DNA of 64,000 bases from a bacterium (lineage in GTDB: Bacteria; 4484-113; JAFGCY01): positions 16,086 through 80,085 of the forward strand of contig JADZFO010000011.1 in the NCBI GenBank assembly GCA_020849855.1, in the 5' to 3' direction. The notes under the pieces were generated by a model. That model saw only the letters and a program-made list of their open reading frames with translations, was not told the origin of the DNA and made no database searches. This document shows, piece by piece, positions 1-9,404 of the stretch. Both the position numbers and the translations under genes were made by a program. The first letter of the stretch is position 1. Each line of letters opens with the position of its first letter.

Positions 1-792
1 GCTGCCCTTAAGCTGGCCCCTGGCGTCCTGAACCAGATAGAGGCTGTAGTCCTCCGGCAGTTCCTGGGAGAGCCAGTCGGTGGGGCGGTAGATTTCGCTG
101 CCGGGCTTGATGCCCTCGCCCAGCTCGCCGCCGGGGGGATTGAGGAAGGGGTCCTCGCGGGTGCGGGCCAGCTTCCAGGTGCGCTCCTGCTCGGCGGTCC
201 GGGGCCGCGGGCGGCGGATGGGCGTGGTGTCCTGGCCTTCTGCACCCTCAGCCCCGGCGTCCTGCGCTTCCTCGGCCTTGACCTCATCAAAGGTGGCGAT
301 GTCCAGGAACATGCCGCCGCTGTCGCTGCCGCCAGTGTTGCCATCGCCGCTGTTCTCATCCGGGGAGGCCGCGGCATTCTCTGGAGCCTGGCCCTCGTCC
401 GAGGCAGCATCATCGCCTGGTACATCCGCAGGTGCATCCGCGGGTGCTTCACTGGGCGCCTCTGTGGAAGTTTCGGCAGGTGTCTCCGCCGGCTTCTCTT
501 CCCCGCTGCCCTTGTCGTCCTTTTTGTCCGCGTCCTTCTTGTCAGCGTCCTTCTTGTCAGCGTCCTTTGCGTCGTCGCCCTTTTTGTCCGCATCCCGGGG
601 CTTCTGCGGCCGCGGTTTGGGCGGGGTATCCCAGTCATCAAGGGCGCGGCCGGCCTGCGGCGCCAGGGCAAGGCAGATCAGTAGCAGCAGCGTGAAAAGG
701 CGCAGCAGCACAGCGGCATAGCTGGCGCCGGGCCCTCGCCCGCCGCAATGCACCTGCTGCTTAACCCTCCGCATGTCCGCTGGCATCTCCAT
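1..792 (-). CDS. Secreted acidic/lysine-rich protein, C-terminus beyond window
   Basis: Reading the minus strand from about 792 (ATG at 792, 786 or 774) gives an N-terminal signal peptide (LLRLFTLLLLICLALAPQAG) and then a low-complexity region. This region is rich in Lys/Asp (repeats of ADKKD) and then in Ala/Pro/Glu/Asp. A more ordered part follows, with TWKLARTREDPFLNPPGGE near the edge. The frame stays open to base 1, so the C-terminus is missing. I do not recognise a domain. It follows the CPBP-like gene by about 60 bp on the same strand and may be the last gene of the dxs operon. Its composition resembles the charged linker of the protein at 6108-9074, which suggests a shared cell-surface style. 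The export call is well supported; the function is unknown. The exact start is uncertain because none of the three ATGs has a strong ribosome-binding site. Confidence 0.7.
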   Translation of the reverse strand, partial: MEMPADMRRVKQQVHCGGRGPGASYAAVLLRLFTLLLLICLALAPQAGRALDDWDTPPKPRPQKPRDADKKGDDAKDADKKDADKKDADKKDDKGSGEEKPAETPAETSTEAPSEAPADAPADVPGDDAASDEGQAPENAAASPDENSGDGNTGGSDSGGMFLDIATFDEVKAEEAQDAGAEGAEGQDTTPIRRPRPRTAEQERTWKLARTREDPFLNPPGGELGEGIKPGSEIYRPTDWLSQELPEDYSLYLVQDARGQLKGS

Positions 793-855
793 AGGACGCA
801 GGAAACTATAGCGCGATTCAGCCCTGGCAGCCCGGTCTCAGTGCCGGGCGGGCTG

Positions 856-1692
856 TCAGGCTGTGCCGCTGCCGCGGCTAAGCAGCTCCTGCTCGCGCTG
901 CTCTTCCATCTGCTTGTACTTGCGCAGGGTTAGGCGCAGCAGGGTCACGCCCTGGATAAAGCCCGCCACGCTGGCCGCCGTCAGCCCCGCCGTCGCATCG
1001 CCTGTGAAGTAGAACAGCGCCGCCATGCCGAGGCCATAGGCCAGTGTGGCCGGCAGCCAGACGATGTTGACCCGCAGCAGCACGTCCACCACCAGCATGA
1101 GCAGGATCGCCAGCACCCAGCCGGGGCCGAGGCTTTGCATGCCCCAGAGCGCCGGGCCGGAGAGCAGCGCGCCGCTGTCCACCTGCGCCGCCAGCACCCG
1201 CTGCAGGGTGGCCAGGAAGACGCCGCGGACAAAGAGCTCGCGGCCCAGGGGCTGGATCAGGGACAGGTTGATCAGGCCCCAGCTGACATAGCTGAGGGAG
1301 GGCGGCGCGCGCAGGATCGCCTCGTCCGCCGCGACAAGCTCGCCGACGCCGAAGAGGCGGCGGCCGAGGCCGCGGGCCAGCACCAGCCAGTACCACAGCA
1401 CCGGGCCAAGGACCAGGCCCAGCAGCATGCGGCCGGGCAGGCCGGGGGCGGGGGGCGTGTTGTCCACAAGGCCCAGCACGCGCAACAGGACCGCCGCGCC
1501 AACGAAGTAAAGGGCGTTGGCCACGCCGGACCAGAAGGCGCAGATGATCAGGGCCAGGGGGCGCCGGCGCGCTTCAGCGCCGCGCACATAGCGCACGTTG
1601 ATGATGTTCAGCAGGAGCTGCAGGACCAGATAGCCGGTCAGGGCCCAGCCGATCCCGGCCAGGGGGGCCAGTGGCGGGCCCGTCTCACTCAA
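856..1692 (-). CDS. CPBP-like intramembrane protein, motif 1 degenerate
   Basis: 278 residues with about six to eight hydrophobic segments and a basic, Glu-rich tail (KYKQMEEQREQE). Around residues 150-160 it has GRELFVRGVFL. This resembles motif 1 of CPBP (CAAX protease/bacteriocin-processing) membrane proteins, normally EExxxR, but the first Glu is replaced by Arg. A proteolytic function is therefore doubtful and the family call is tentative. The start is a TTG whose last two bases lie in the dxs stop codon (TTGA overlap), so translation is probably coupled to dxs. The next gene downstream is the charged secreted protein. It could equally be another polytopic membrane protein without enzymatic activity. 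Confidence 0.65.
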   Translation of the reverse strand: MSETGPPLAPLAGIGWALTGYLVLQLLLNIINVRYVRGAEARRRPLALIICAFWSGVANALYFVGAAVLLRVLGLVDNTPPAPGLPGRMLLGLVLGPVLWYWLVLARGLGRRLFGVGELVAADEAILRAPPSLSYVSWGLINLSLIQPLGRELFVRGVFLATLQRVLAAQVDSGALLSGPALWGMQSLGPGWVLAILLMLVVDVLLRVNIVWLPATLAYGLGMAALFYFTGDATAGLTAASVAGFIQGVTLLRLTLRKYKQMEEQREQELLSRGSGTA

Positions 1693-3794
1693 CCGGAGAC
1701 CACCTGCAGGCGTGAGCGCGGGTCTTCGTCATCCCTGCCAGGCACGGCGCTGCGGGCGCTGACCACCAGCGCCCGCCGGGCCGCAGCGGCGATGCCGGCG
1801 CTGTCGAGGCCGTGGCGCGCGCGCAGCTCCTCCTGCGAGCCGTGCTCAATGAAGCGGTCTTCGATACCCACACGCACCAGGGCTATATCGCCCAGATGGC
1901 CGCTCTGCTCCAGCCATTCCAGCACGCCCGCGCCAAAGCCGCCGGCCAGGACGTTCTCCTCTGCAGTCACCAGCGCGCAGTGCGTGGATAGCAGCGCGGC
2001 AAGCAGGGTCTCGTCCAGGGGCTTGATGAAGCGCGCGTTGATGACGCTCAGCTGAGGCGCGCCGGCCTCGCCGGCCAGCAGCTCGGCCGCCTTCAGCGCC
2101 TCGCTGACCTGGTGCCCGACGGCCAGCACCGCCACGGACTTCTCGCGCGGGGCGCTGCTTTCACGCAGCACGCTCCACTGGCCGACATGCAGCAGCTCCG
2201 GGGTGTGCCGCATCGGCACGCCCAGGGCGTTGCCGCGCGGGAAGCGGAAGGCCACCGGGGCTTTCAGTTCCAGCGCGGTGAAGAGCATGCTGCGCAGCTC
2301 GTTCTCGTCCATCGGCGCCATCACGGTGAAGCCCGGGATCATGCGCAGATAGGACAGGTCGAAGATGCCCTGGTGGGTCTCGCCGTCCGCGCCGGCCAGG
2401 CCGCCGCGGTCGAGAGCGAAAACGACCGGCAGCTTCTGAATCGCCACGTCGTGGATCAGCTGGTCAATGGCGCGCTGCAGGAAGGTGGAGTAGATCGCGC
2501 AGACCGGCAGCTTGCCTTCCACGGCGAGGCCGCAGGCGAAGTTGACCGCGAACTCCTCGCAGATGCCGACATCGATGGTGCGCTCGGGATAAACGCGGCC
2601 GACCTTGTCCAGGCCGGTGCCGTCGGGCATGGCCGCGGTGATGGCGATGACCTCCGGGCGCTGGCGCATCTGTTCGATCAGCGCCTCGGCGAAGATCTGG
2701 GTGTAGGTCTTGGTGGAGGCGGGCTTGCTGGCGGCGCGGCCGGCAAGCTTGTCCTTCTCCTCGCTGGCCTGGAGCGGGGCGCACTGGGTCTTGAGCTTCT
2801 CCAGGCGCTCGCGCTCGGACTTCTCCAGCTCCGGCGCGATGGAGCGCGGCTTGGCCGCGTGCCAGGTGTAGGGGTCGGCCTCCGCCGGGGCGAAGCCGTG
2901 GCCCTTTTCCGTGCGCACATGGATCAGCAGCGGGCTGCCGTCCGGCTCGGCCGGCCAGGACTTGATCATGCGGAAGAGGTCGACGAGGCCGCCGATGTTG
3001 TGGCCGTCGAAGGGGCCGTAATAGTTGAAGCCCAGCAGGTCGAAGACAGCGCCCTGCGCGCCGGGCAGCCAGAAATAGTGCAGGGCCTTCTTGACCTTGT
3101 CATAGAAGTTGCGGCCGTGCTGGCGCAGCAGGGGCACACGGCCCGAGATCTTCTTGAGCGTGCGGTTGAGGCGGTGCATGTCCGGGCGCAGCTTGAGCTT
3201 GCTGAGATAGCGGCTCATCGCGCCGACGTTGGGGGCGATGGACATGCCGTTGTCGTTGAGGATCACCAGCAGGCGGCCCTGGGTCAGGCCGGAGTTGTTC
3301 AGGCCGGCCAGGCTGACGCCGCCGGTCATGGCGCCGTCGCCCACTACGGCCACGACCCAGCCGGGGTGGTCCCAGCCGCGGGCGGCCGAAAGGCCCAGCG
3401 CCGCAGGCAGGGCGGTGGAGGCATGGCCGGCGCCCCAGACATCGTGCTCTGATTCGTCGCGGCGCAGGAAGCCGGAGAGGCCGTCCAGCATACGCAGGCT
3501 GGCGAAGTCGTCGCGGCGGCCGGTGAGGATCTTGTGCGGGTAGCCCTGGTGTCCGGTGTCGAAGACCAGCGCGTCGGTGGGGCTGTCAAAGACATAGTGC
3601 AGGGCGATGGTCAGGTCGATCACGCCGAGGTTCGCGCCGAAGTGGCCGCCGGTTTCGTCCAGCGTGGCCAGCAGGAAGCGCCGCATCTCATCGGCCAGCT
3701 GCGGCAGCTCCCGCCGCGAGAGCTGCTTGAGCTCGGCAGGCGTGTTGACACGGGCCAGCAGGCTCAGCCCCAGTTCATCGACCAGTCGGGTCAT
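1689..3794 (-). CDS. dxs: 1-deoxy-D-xylulose-5-phosphate synthase
   Basis: Cytosolic thiamine-diphosphate enzyme that condenses pyruvate and glyceraldehyde 3-phosphate to DXP, the first step of the MEP isoprenoid pathway. From the ATG at 3794 the protein is 701 residues, longer than the usual 620-640. Visible marks are GGHFGANLG with the conserved His51, the ThDP/Mg motif GDGAMTGG (152-159) followed by LNDNGMS, FNYYGPFDGH, and the pyrimidine-domain segments ICEEFAVNFACGLA and DRGGLAGADGETHQG. The extra length comes from a Lys/Ala/Ser-rich linker before TYTQIFAEAL and a C-terminal tail of about 20 residues. I prefer 3794 over the ATG at 3818 because a TACAGT -10 box lies nine bases upstream, as at other leaderless starts here. 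The stop overlaps the TTG of the CPBP-like gene. Confidence 0.97.
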   Translation of the reverse strand: MTRLVDELGLSLLARVNTPAELKQLSRRELPQLADEMRRFLLATLDETGGHFGANLGVIDLTIALHYVFDSPTDALVFDTGHQGYPHKILTGRRDDFASLRMLDGLSGFLRRDESEHDVWGAGHASTALPAALGLSAARGWDHPGWVVAVVGDGAMTGGVSLAGLNNSGLTQGRLLVILNDNGMSIAPNVGAMSRYLSKLKLRPDMHRLNRTLKKISGRVPLLRQHGRNFYDKVKKALHYFWLPGAQGAVFDLLGFNYYGPFDGHNIGGLVDLFRMIKSWPAEPDGSPLLIHVRTEKGHGFAPAEADPYTWHAAKPRSIAPELEKSERERLEKLKTQCAPLQASEEKDKLAGRAASKPASTKTYTQIFAEALIEQMRQRPEVIAITAAMPDGTGLDKVGRVYPERTIDVGICEEFAVNFACGLAVEGKLPVCAIYSTFLQRAIDQLIHDVAIQKLPVVFALDRGGLAGADGETHQGIFDLSYLRMIPGFTVMAPMDENELRSMLFTALELKAPVAFRFPRGNALGVPMRHTPELLHVGQWSVLRESSAPREKSVAVLAVGHQVSEALKAAELLAGEAGAPQLSVINARFIKPLDETLLAALLSTHCALVTAEENVLAGGFGAGVLEWLEQSGHLGDIALVRVGIEDRFIEHGSQEELRARHGLDSAGIAAAARRALVVSARSAVPGRDDEDPRSRLQVVSG

Positions 3795-3834
3795 GGACCT
3801 GTAACTGTACCACCGCATTCAAGCGCTGCATTTC

Positions 3835-5946
3835 TTAATCCCAGCGCAGGAAACTGACCGTGCCCACGCCAAAAAATGTGTCGACTCCCGCGATTGAGGC
3901 ATCACCGCCGCAGACCAGCAGGCTGCTGATTGAGTCTTCCGAGCCAATCTCGGCCGTCTCCGACCAGCTGTTGGCGAAGGTGTCAAAGCTGTGCAGGTAA
4001 TAAATCAACTGACCATCATTGAACACGAGCGCCGGAGTTCCGTTGACGATGGCCGAACTGATCTCATTTGCGCCAAAGGATGCTTCGGCCACGCGCTGGG
4101 GCTGATTCCAGTTCAGAAGCAGGGGGTTGTTGGAGGAGATCTTTTTCATGCCCGGGTCGGTTTCATCCTCATAGACAATGAGCAGAGGACCGGACTCCGA
4201 CGCGAGGAAGATGTGCGAATCGCCGCCAACAGCGCCGACGGAGTCAAGCACCTGGCGACTGCCCCAGGCGCTGCCGTCGGCATCCGTAGCCTCGATGAAC
4301 AGGAGGTCCTGATCTGTCTGGTGCGTGTAGGAGATCACCGGGCGGTCGCCGAGCGGGAAAAGGCACTGGTTGAGTCCGACCAGGCCGTCGCTGTCCAGCA
4401 CCTGATGCGCCGGCCAGGCCAGGCCGGATGCGTCATTGGAGCGGATATAGCGCAGCTCATCACTGCTGAGGCTCAGGTAGGCTATGGCCGGCCGGCCGTT
4501 GATGACCCGCAGACTGGGCCGGTAGCCCGTCTGGCCGGTGCTGTCCAGCGTAAGCGGTGCGGCCCAGACGCTTCCCGTGCTGGTGGTCGCGCGGACGTAG
4601 TTGAGGTCGAAGCTGCTCAGGTTGCAGAAACTTATGGCCGGCACGCCGTTCACGACTTCCAGATCAATGTCGCCAGGCTCCACGCCGCCCGCGGCGGTGA
4701 CCTGCGCGCCCCAGGTCTGGCCCAGGGGGTCGAGCGCCCGGATATAGATCAGCATGTTCTGATCATTGTCGGCGTATACCAGCGCCGGATTGCCCTGTAC
4801 CATCGCCAGCTCGACGCTGTTAAGCTGGCCGCTGGTCGCTACTGTCTGCGGGGCGACAGAGACCCTGACTTTTGAGCTGTCGAGGGCTTGATTCCCCGCG
4901 CTGTCGGTCACGCGCAGGCCCAGAGTGAAGTCGCCGATGTAAGGATACAGATGCTGCACCTGCGGCTGCTGGCTGCTGCTGTCCCAGCTCCCATCACCGT
5001 TGAAGTCCCATTCATAAAGAACGATGCTGTCACCGGGGTCGCCGCCGGCATTGCTGTTATCTGCATCGGTATTCAGCGTATAGGGAGCAAAGCCGCCCAG
5101 GCTGATGCTGTCACTGATCACCGCCTCGGGCGGGTTGTTGCCCGGCAGGGTCACATTGATTTCCACACTGGCGCTGGCGCGCTCGCCCTCGCTGTCCTCC
5201 ACCGCCACCGTTGCGTTGAAGATCCCGGGCAGTTGATAGACATGGCTGAATACTGGTTCGAAGGTGGTCAGCTCAAAGCCGCCGTCACCTTCAAAGTCCC
5301 AGAGATAGCGCTCGATGCCGCCTTCGGGGTCCGCGCTGCCGCTGGCATCAAACTGCACCGCCAGAGGCGCGTCGCCGCCGGCTATGTCGGCCTGCAGGTC
5401 CGCGCTGGGCGCGGCATTGCTGTGGAAGGCGAGCAGCTTCAGCCGGCTGATGTCCGCGCTGGCGCCGCCGCTGGCCAGGGCGGCGGCATACATCAGGCCG
5501 CCGGGGGAGCTGTGGCGCAGGGGGTCAAGCTGCAGCACGGCCCCGGTACCGCCAGGCGCCAGCAGCTCCCAGCGTCCGCTGCTGAAGTCAGCCAGAGCCA
5601 GATGGACTTCGCCTGCTGCAACACTTGCGCTTAGATCAAAGTCCAGATAGCGCAGCTCATCCTGCGCGGGCAGCTCCCAGATGGCCCAGGCCAGTTCGCC
5701 TTCGGCGGAACTCAGGGTCAGCAGCGATCCATCAGCGCTGGCCAGAGGGCTGCGGCTGAAGGTCTGCGAGCCGTCCAGCTCAGTACTCAGCAGGCCGCCA
5801 GCGCGGCGGCCCGCAGGCAGATCCGGCAGGCCGGCCGGGTCAGCGGCGGTCCCCATGGCCTGCTGAGCACCCTCGCCGGGCTCGGCACTGCAGGCCACAC
5901 AGGCCAGGCAGAGCAGCACAAGAAGAATCAGCGGCAGGGCTTTCAT
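3835..5946 (-). CDS. PKD-domain lipoprotein with propeller-like repeats
   Basis: The ATG at 5946 follows a GGAG site and starts a lipoprotein signal peptide with lipobox LACVAC. The in-frame upstream extension has no support. The mature chain has an N-terminal beta-rich region, then two PKD domains (YLWDFEGDGGFE and YEWDFNGDGSWD mark their D-F-D/N-G-D loops). The C-terminal ~330 residues contain about six repeats with consensus GxPAIxYxxxxxxxLxYxRAxDxxGxxW, probably a beta-propeller. The same C-terminal module closes the three cohesin/dockerin lipoproteins at 46.8-55.5 kb. A TAGAAT -10 box lies further upstream on this strand, divergent from the next gene. A surface-binding role is inferred; no catalytic residues are visible. 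Confidence 0.85.
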   Translation of the reverse strand: MKALPLILLVLLCLACVACSAEPGEGAQQAMGTAADPAGLPDLPAGRRAGGLLSTELDGSQTFSRSPLASADGSLLTLSSAEGELAWAIWELPAQDELRYLDFDLSASVAAGEVHLALADFSSGRWELLAPGGTGAVLQLDPLRHSSPGGLMYAAALASGGASADISRLKLLAFHSNAAPSADLQADIAGGDAPLAVQFDASGSADPEGGIERYLWDFEGDGGFELTTFEPVFSHVYQLPGIFNATVAVEDSEGERASASVEINVTLPGNNPPEAVISDSISLGGFAPYTLNTDADNSNAGGDPGDSIVLYEWDFNGDGSWDSSSQQPQVQHLYPYIGDFTLGLRVTDSAGNQALDSSKVRVSVAPQTVATSGQLNSVELAMVQGNPALVYADNDQNMLIYIRALDPLGQTWGAQVTAAGGVEPGDIDLEVVNGVPAISFCNLSSFDLNYVRATTSTGSVWAAPLTLDSTGQTGYRPSLRVINGRPAIAYLSLSSDELRYIRSNDASGLAWPAHQVLDSDGLVGLNQCLFPLGDRPVISYTHQTDQDLLFIEATDADGSAWGSRQVLDSVGAVGGDSHIFLASESGPLLIVYEDETDPGMKKISSNNPLLLNWNQPQRVAEASFGANEISSAIVNGTPALVFNDGQLIYYLHSFDTFANSWSETAEIGSEDSISSLLVCGGDASIAGVDTFFGVGTVSFLRWD

Positions 5947-6107
5947 GTTGCGCTCCGGTCCAGATCTGAACAGGTGGATTCTAACCCGCTGCAATGCGGA
6001 TTCACGAAAGCGCAGCGGAATCGCGGCACTTGAGGCCTGCAAAAGCCGGCGTGAACGCAGCGCAGGCTTGAAACGACTTAAAGTACAATGGCGGACTCAG
6101 GCGGAAT

Positions 6108-9074
6108 ATGCGGATAAGGGGACTTCGGGGCAACGCGCCGCTGCGTGGCTGCGCCCTGAACACAGCTGGGCGGGCGCTGCGGACCATGGGGTGCGCGGCA
6201 TTTTCACGCGGCATCGCCCTGCTGCTGGCGGCCCTGCTGGGCCTGCCTCTGCTGAGCCTGCCCGCCGCGGCTGTGGAATGGCAGAACTACCTTGAGGATG
6301 ACTTCGAATCCAGCGAAAGCATGTTCTATACCGGCCAGGCCGGTGAAGCCCAGTACAGCATTGATGAGGAAGAAGGCCGTTATGTGATCGACGGCCTCGA
6401 GAGCGGCTCGGACAGCCTGTCGGCCCTGACCGACAGCATGTATTACTACTACGTACAGTCCGAGTGCCAGGTGCTGGAGAGCACCGCCGGCGATCTGGCC
6501 TTCTGCGGCATCGTCTTCCACTACCACAAGCTGGGTGACGGCCGCCTGGCCTACTATGTCTTTTATACCTATGGCGACGGCTACTACGGCGCCAAGCGCG
6601 TCATCGGCACGGATGTTGAGATCCTGCTGCCGCTGAAGAAGACCGACCTGTTCAACCCTGACGGTTACAGCAACACCCTGGCGGTGGACGCCCAGGGCAC
6701 GCGCTTCAACCTATACATCAACGGCGACTATGTTGATGGTTTCACCGACATGCAGGTTGACGGCGGCGGCTTTGGCTTCTATGTCTCCAAGAACAGCCGG
6801 GGCTCCTTCGACAACTTTAAGGTCAAGACCGAGAAGCGCGGCGGCTCCAAGCGCGATGAGGATGAACCCTCGGTGGCCGACGACGGCGCCGAGGACGAAG
6901 GCCCGGGCCGCCCTGCGCGCGGCTACTTCGGCGGCTATGAGCCACCGGAGATTCCCAAAGACCCCGAGCGCCCGCTGTACCCCTGGGAAGTCGGCTACGA
7001 CAAGAGCTACCGCAAGAAAGTGCAGGACGCAAAGGAGCGCGAGGGCGAAGATGGCCGGGGCGCAGACCCTGACGACGCTGATTACATCCCGGACGAGAGC
7101 CCGATAAAGCCGGTGCCCGAGGATGAAGACAGCGCGGAGCCGGACGAAGAAGACAAGGACAAGAGCGAGAAGCGCAGCGCCCGGCCCGAGAAGAAGCCCC
7201 GCAAAGAAACGGACGAGAAGCGCAGCGACAGCCCGGACAAGCCCGCGGGCCGCGAGCTGCCGGAGTCTGGCGATCCCCCTGCCGAGCAGGATGAGGAGCC
7301 TTCCGGCCGCAAGGCCAAAGGCGGGCGTCTGAAGCCCACCGACGGCTTCCGGGAAACCGGCGGGCCGCTGGCCCCGGCCGAGGGGATGCCCGAGAGCACC
7401 CGGCAGGTGCGCCCGCCCCAGAAGGGTGACAAGGCCCCCGCCGAGCTGCAGGATGAGCAGGCGCAGGACGAGGAAACGCAGAGCGATGAAGACGCAGGCC
7501 TGGAGCTGCCCTCGGAGTCAGGCGACAGCGCTGCGGACGGGGATGCAGAGGCGGGCGCAGAGGACGAGGCCAGCCTGAGCAGTCCGCTGGCTGCCGAGGG
7601 TGGCCAGCCGATGGTGCGCCCTGAGCCGCATGCCGGCGGGGAAGCCGAGGGGGCGGAGTCGCCGGATAAAAGTGCTTCGGATGCTGAGGCCGCTGGCGAA
7701 GATGCAGGCGCGGCTGAGGCTGAGCCTACGGATGAAGCAGAGCAGCAGCTGGAGATGAAGCCGGAGCTGCCCAGCCGCGGCAAGCCCAAGGGCAAGGATA
7801 AAGGCAAGCCCAAGGGCAAGCAGAAGGGCCGCGCGAAGGAAAAGGGCAGCGCGGGCAAGGGCGCCGGAGACAAGCAGGCTGCTGAGCCGGAGAAGACCAG
7901 CCAGGCGGCCGACGACAGCGCAAAGGCTGAAGAAACAGCGCCTGCGGACAAGAACGAAAAACCCGCAGAGAACGCTTCCCGCCAGAGCCGCCAGGGTCTG
8001 AAGACCGGCGGCGACGACTGGGACAGTGGCAATGCCAGGACAGTGCCCGCTGAGCAACTGCGCCCGAAGCAGAAGCAGCAGGACAAGAAGCAGGAAGAGC
8101 CGGTTGACGAGAACGCCGGCGAGTCCCGCCCGCCCGCGGCGGATGAAGAGCCCGCAAAGCAGGCTGATGCAGCACAGCCGGATGAAGCAGGCAGCGAAGA
8201 GACTGCGCTGCAGGAACTGGCGGAAGCTCAGCCGGAGGCGGATGCCGAGGGCCTCGACGGCTTTGCCGGACAGCAACAGGACCTGGGCCTGCCGGATAGC
8301 AGCGGCGAAGGCAGCAACAGCCTGGAAACTGATTCAGCTTCTGAAAGTGAGATGCCCGCGGATGAGGCAGCCCTGCTGACAGATGAAGCGGCGGACGCTG
8401 GCGGGACGGAAAGCGCTGGCGCGGATGACCCGCTGCAGAAGCAGGCGCGGCCGCCGGCGCGGGAGCTGCCCGGCGAGCAGCCGGAGCTGGAGAGCGGCGC
8501 CATGAAGCACTCCCTGCTGCTGGATTATGTGAATGTCTCGACCGTGCAGGACGACTTCAGCCAGCAGCGCTGGCCGGTCGCCGATAACGACAGCTCGGCC
8601 TATCGCTACAGCGACGGCGCCTATGAGCTGGATAACCTGGCGGCGCAGACCATGGCGATCTCCTACCAGCAGGACAGCTTTGTGGACTGCGAGCTGAGCT
8701 GCGATGTGAGCTTCCTGGGCGGCGAGACCGCCGTGGGCTATGGCCTGGCCGGGCGCTTCATGCTTGAGGAAGGCGCGGTCAGCTATTACGCGCTGTTTGT
8801 CTCCTCCTCCGGCGAAGTGCTGTTGCTGAAGGTGCTGCGCGGCGAGGAAATCGTGCTCAGCGACTGGCAGCCCTGCCCTGCCCTGCTGCAGGGGGAGGCC
8901 AACCGCCTGAGCCTGGAGCTGGTGGGCAACACGATCCGCGCCAGTGTGAACGGCGAGCTGGCCCTGCAGGTTGAGGACGGGGATATCTCCGTCGGCGGCT
9001 ATGCCCTGCTGGCCGGTCCCGGAGTGGCGGCGAGCTATGACAACCTGCTGCTGCGTGGCGTGCGGGCGCAGTAG
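6108..9074 (+). CDS. Exported protein: two lectin-like domains and a charged linker
   Basis: 988 residues. After an N-terminal hydrophobic stretch (ALLLAALLGLPLLSLPAAA, about 37-55) comes a concanavalin/DUF1080-like beta domain (about 57-240, DDFES ... GSFDNFKV). Next is a linker of roughly 540 residues made almost only of Glu, Asp, Lys, Ala, Pro, Gly and Ser, including a basic KGKDKGKPKGKQKG stretch. A second domain of the same fold closes the chain (about 795-985, DDFSQQRW ... ASYDNLLLRG). The two end domains look homologous, so this resembles a tethered bivalent binder. A TACAAT box sits 18 bases before the ATG at 6108; ATG 6186 is an alternative start. The long antisense open frames are codon-bias shadows of the linker. 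Confidence 0.85.
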   Translation: MRIRGLRGNAPLRGCALNTAGRALRTMGCAAFSRGIALLLAALLGLPLLSLPAAAVEWQNYLEDDFESSESMFYTGQAGEAQYSIDEEEGRYVIDGLESGSDSLSALTDSMYYYYVQSECQVLESTAGDLAFCGIVFHYHKLGDGRLAYYVFYTYGDGYYGAKRVIGTDVEILLPLKKTDLFNPDGYSNTLAVDAQGTRFNLYINGDYVDGFTDMQVDGGGFGFYVSKNSRGSFDNFKVKTEKRGGSKRDEDEPSVADDGAEDEGPGRPARGYFGGYEPPEIPKDPERPLYPWEVGYDKSYRKKVQDAKEREGEDGRGADPDDADYIPDESPIKPVPEDEDSAEPDEEDKDKSEKRSARPEKKPRKETDEKRSDSPDKPAGRELPESGDPPAEQDEEPSGRKAKGGRLKPTDGFRETGGPLAPAEGMPESTRQVRPPQKGDKAPAELQDEQAQDEETQSDEDAGLELPSESGDSAADGDAEAGAEDEASLSSPLAAEGGQPMVRPEPHAGGEAEGAESPDKSASDAEAAGEDAGAAEAEPTDEAEQQLEMKPELPSRGKPKGKDKGKPKGKQKGRAKEKGSAGKGAGDKQAAEPEKTSQAADDSAKAEETAPADKNEKPAENASRQSRQGLKTGGDDWDSGNARTVPAEQLRPKQKQQDKKQEEPVDENAGESRPPAADEEPAKQADAAQPDEAGSEETALQELAEAQPEADAEGLDGFAGQQQDLGLPDSSGEGSNSLETDSASESEMPADEAALLTDEAADAGGTESAGADDPLQKQARPPARELPGEQPELESGAMKHSLLLDYVNVSTVQDDFSQQRWPVADNDSSAYRYSDGAYELDNLAAQTMAISYQQDSFVDCELSCDVSFLGGETAVGYGLAGRFMLEEGAVSYYALFVSSSGEVLLLKVLRGEEIVLSDWQPCPALLQGEANRLSLELVGNTIRASVNGELALQVEDGDISVGGYALLAGPGVAASYDNLLLRGVRAQ

Positions 9075-9134
9075 CAGCCCGCGCGGGAGCTGAAGCCGAG
9101 CTGGTAAACAGACAGTGAGGACGCAGAGTTCCGC

Positions 9135-9347
9135 TCAGGCTTCGCTGCCGGGATGCTTATCCTTGCGGCTGTAGCTGCCCTTACCCTTCTTGGCCTTATG
9201 CGGCTTGTCTGTGCCCACGTTCACGCTGAACCAGGCCCAGTCAGGGCGGCGCGTGTGCTGGGCTGCTATCTGCTCAGCGCTCGGAGCGGCGCCTCCGCTC
9301 CGGCTGAGGCTCTGCAGACGCTTCTTCCTGCTCTTGCTGCGTGACAT
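9135..9347 (-). CDS. ArfA-like ribosome-rescue small protein (candidate)
   Basis: 70-residue basic protein. Its C-terminal third reads KAKKGKGSYSRKDKH, very close to the KKGKGSYxRKxKH segment of ArfA, which sits in the empty mRNA channel of a stalled ribosome. ArfT and BrfA have comparable basic GKGS-type tails. These factors recruit release factors to ribosomes stalled without a stop codon. The N-terminal half (basic, then RRPDWAWFSVN) does not match the RF2-binding part of ArfA, so partner and mechanism are open. ATG 9356 overlaps a TATAAA -10 box (9356-9361), which favours the ATG at 9347 as a leaderless start eight bases after it. The gene is divergent from the DUF3892 gene. The match is by eye over about 13 residues. 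Confidence 0.6.
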   Translation of the reverse strand: MSRSKSRKKRLQSLSRSGGAAPSAEQIAAQHTRRPDWAWFSVNVGTDKPHKAKKGKGSYSRKDKHPGSEA

Positions 9348-9404
9348 CCGGGGCATTTATACCCGCTGCGGCTGATCTTTCGCGTCTGTCTGCGCTCCGC
9401 CTGT

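Noticed and set aside
107-721. Open frame on the plus strand (204 codons, Ser/Ala/Leu-rich)
   Set aside because: It is the antisense shadow of the Lys/Asp/Ala-rich secreted protein on the minus strand; composition is a mirror of that linker and no start signal is present.
7082-8276. Long minus-strand open frames opposite the charged linker
   Set aside because: Ser/Pro/Leu-rich translations are what Glu/Lys/Gly-rich codons give in antisense; the plus-strand frame is continuous with clear domains on both sides.
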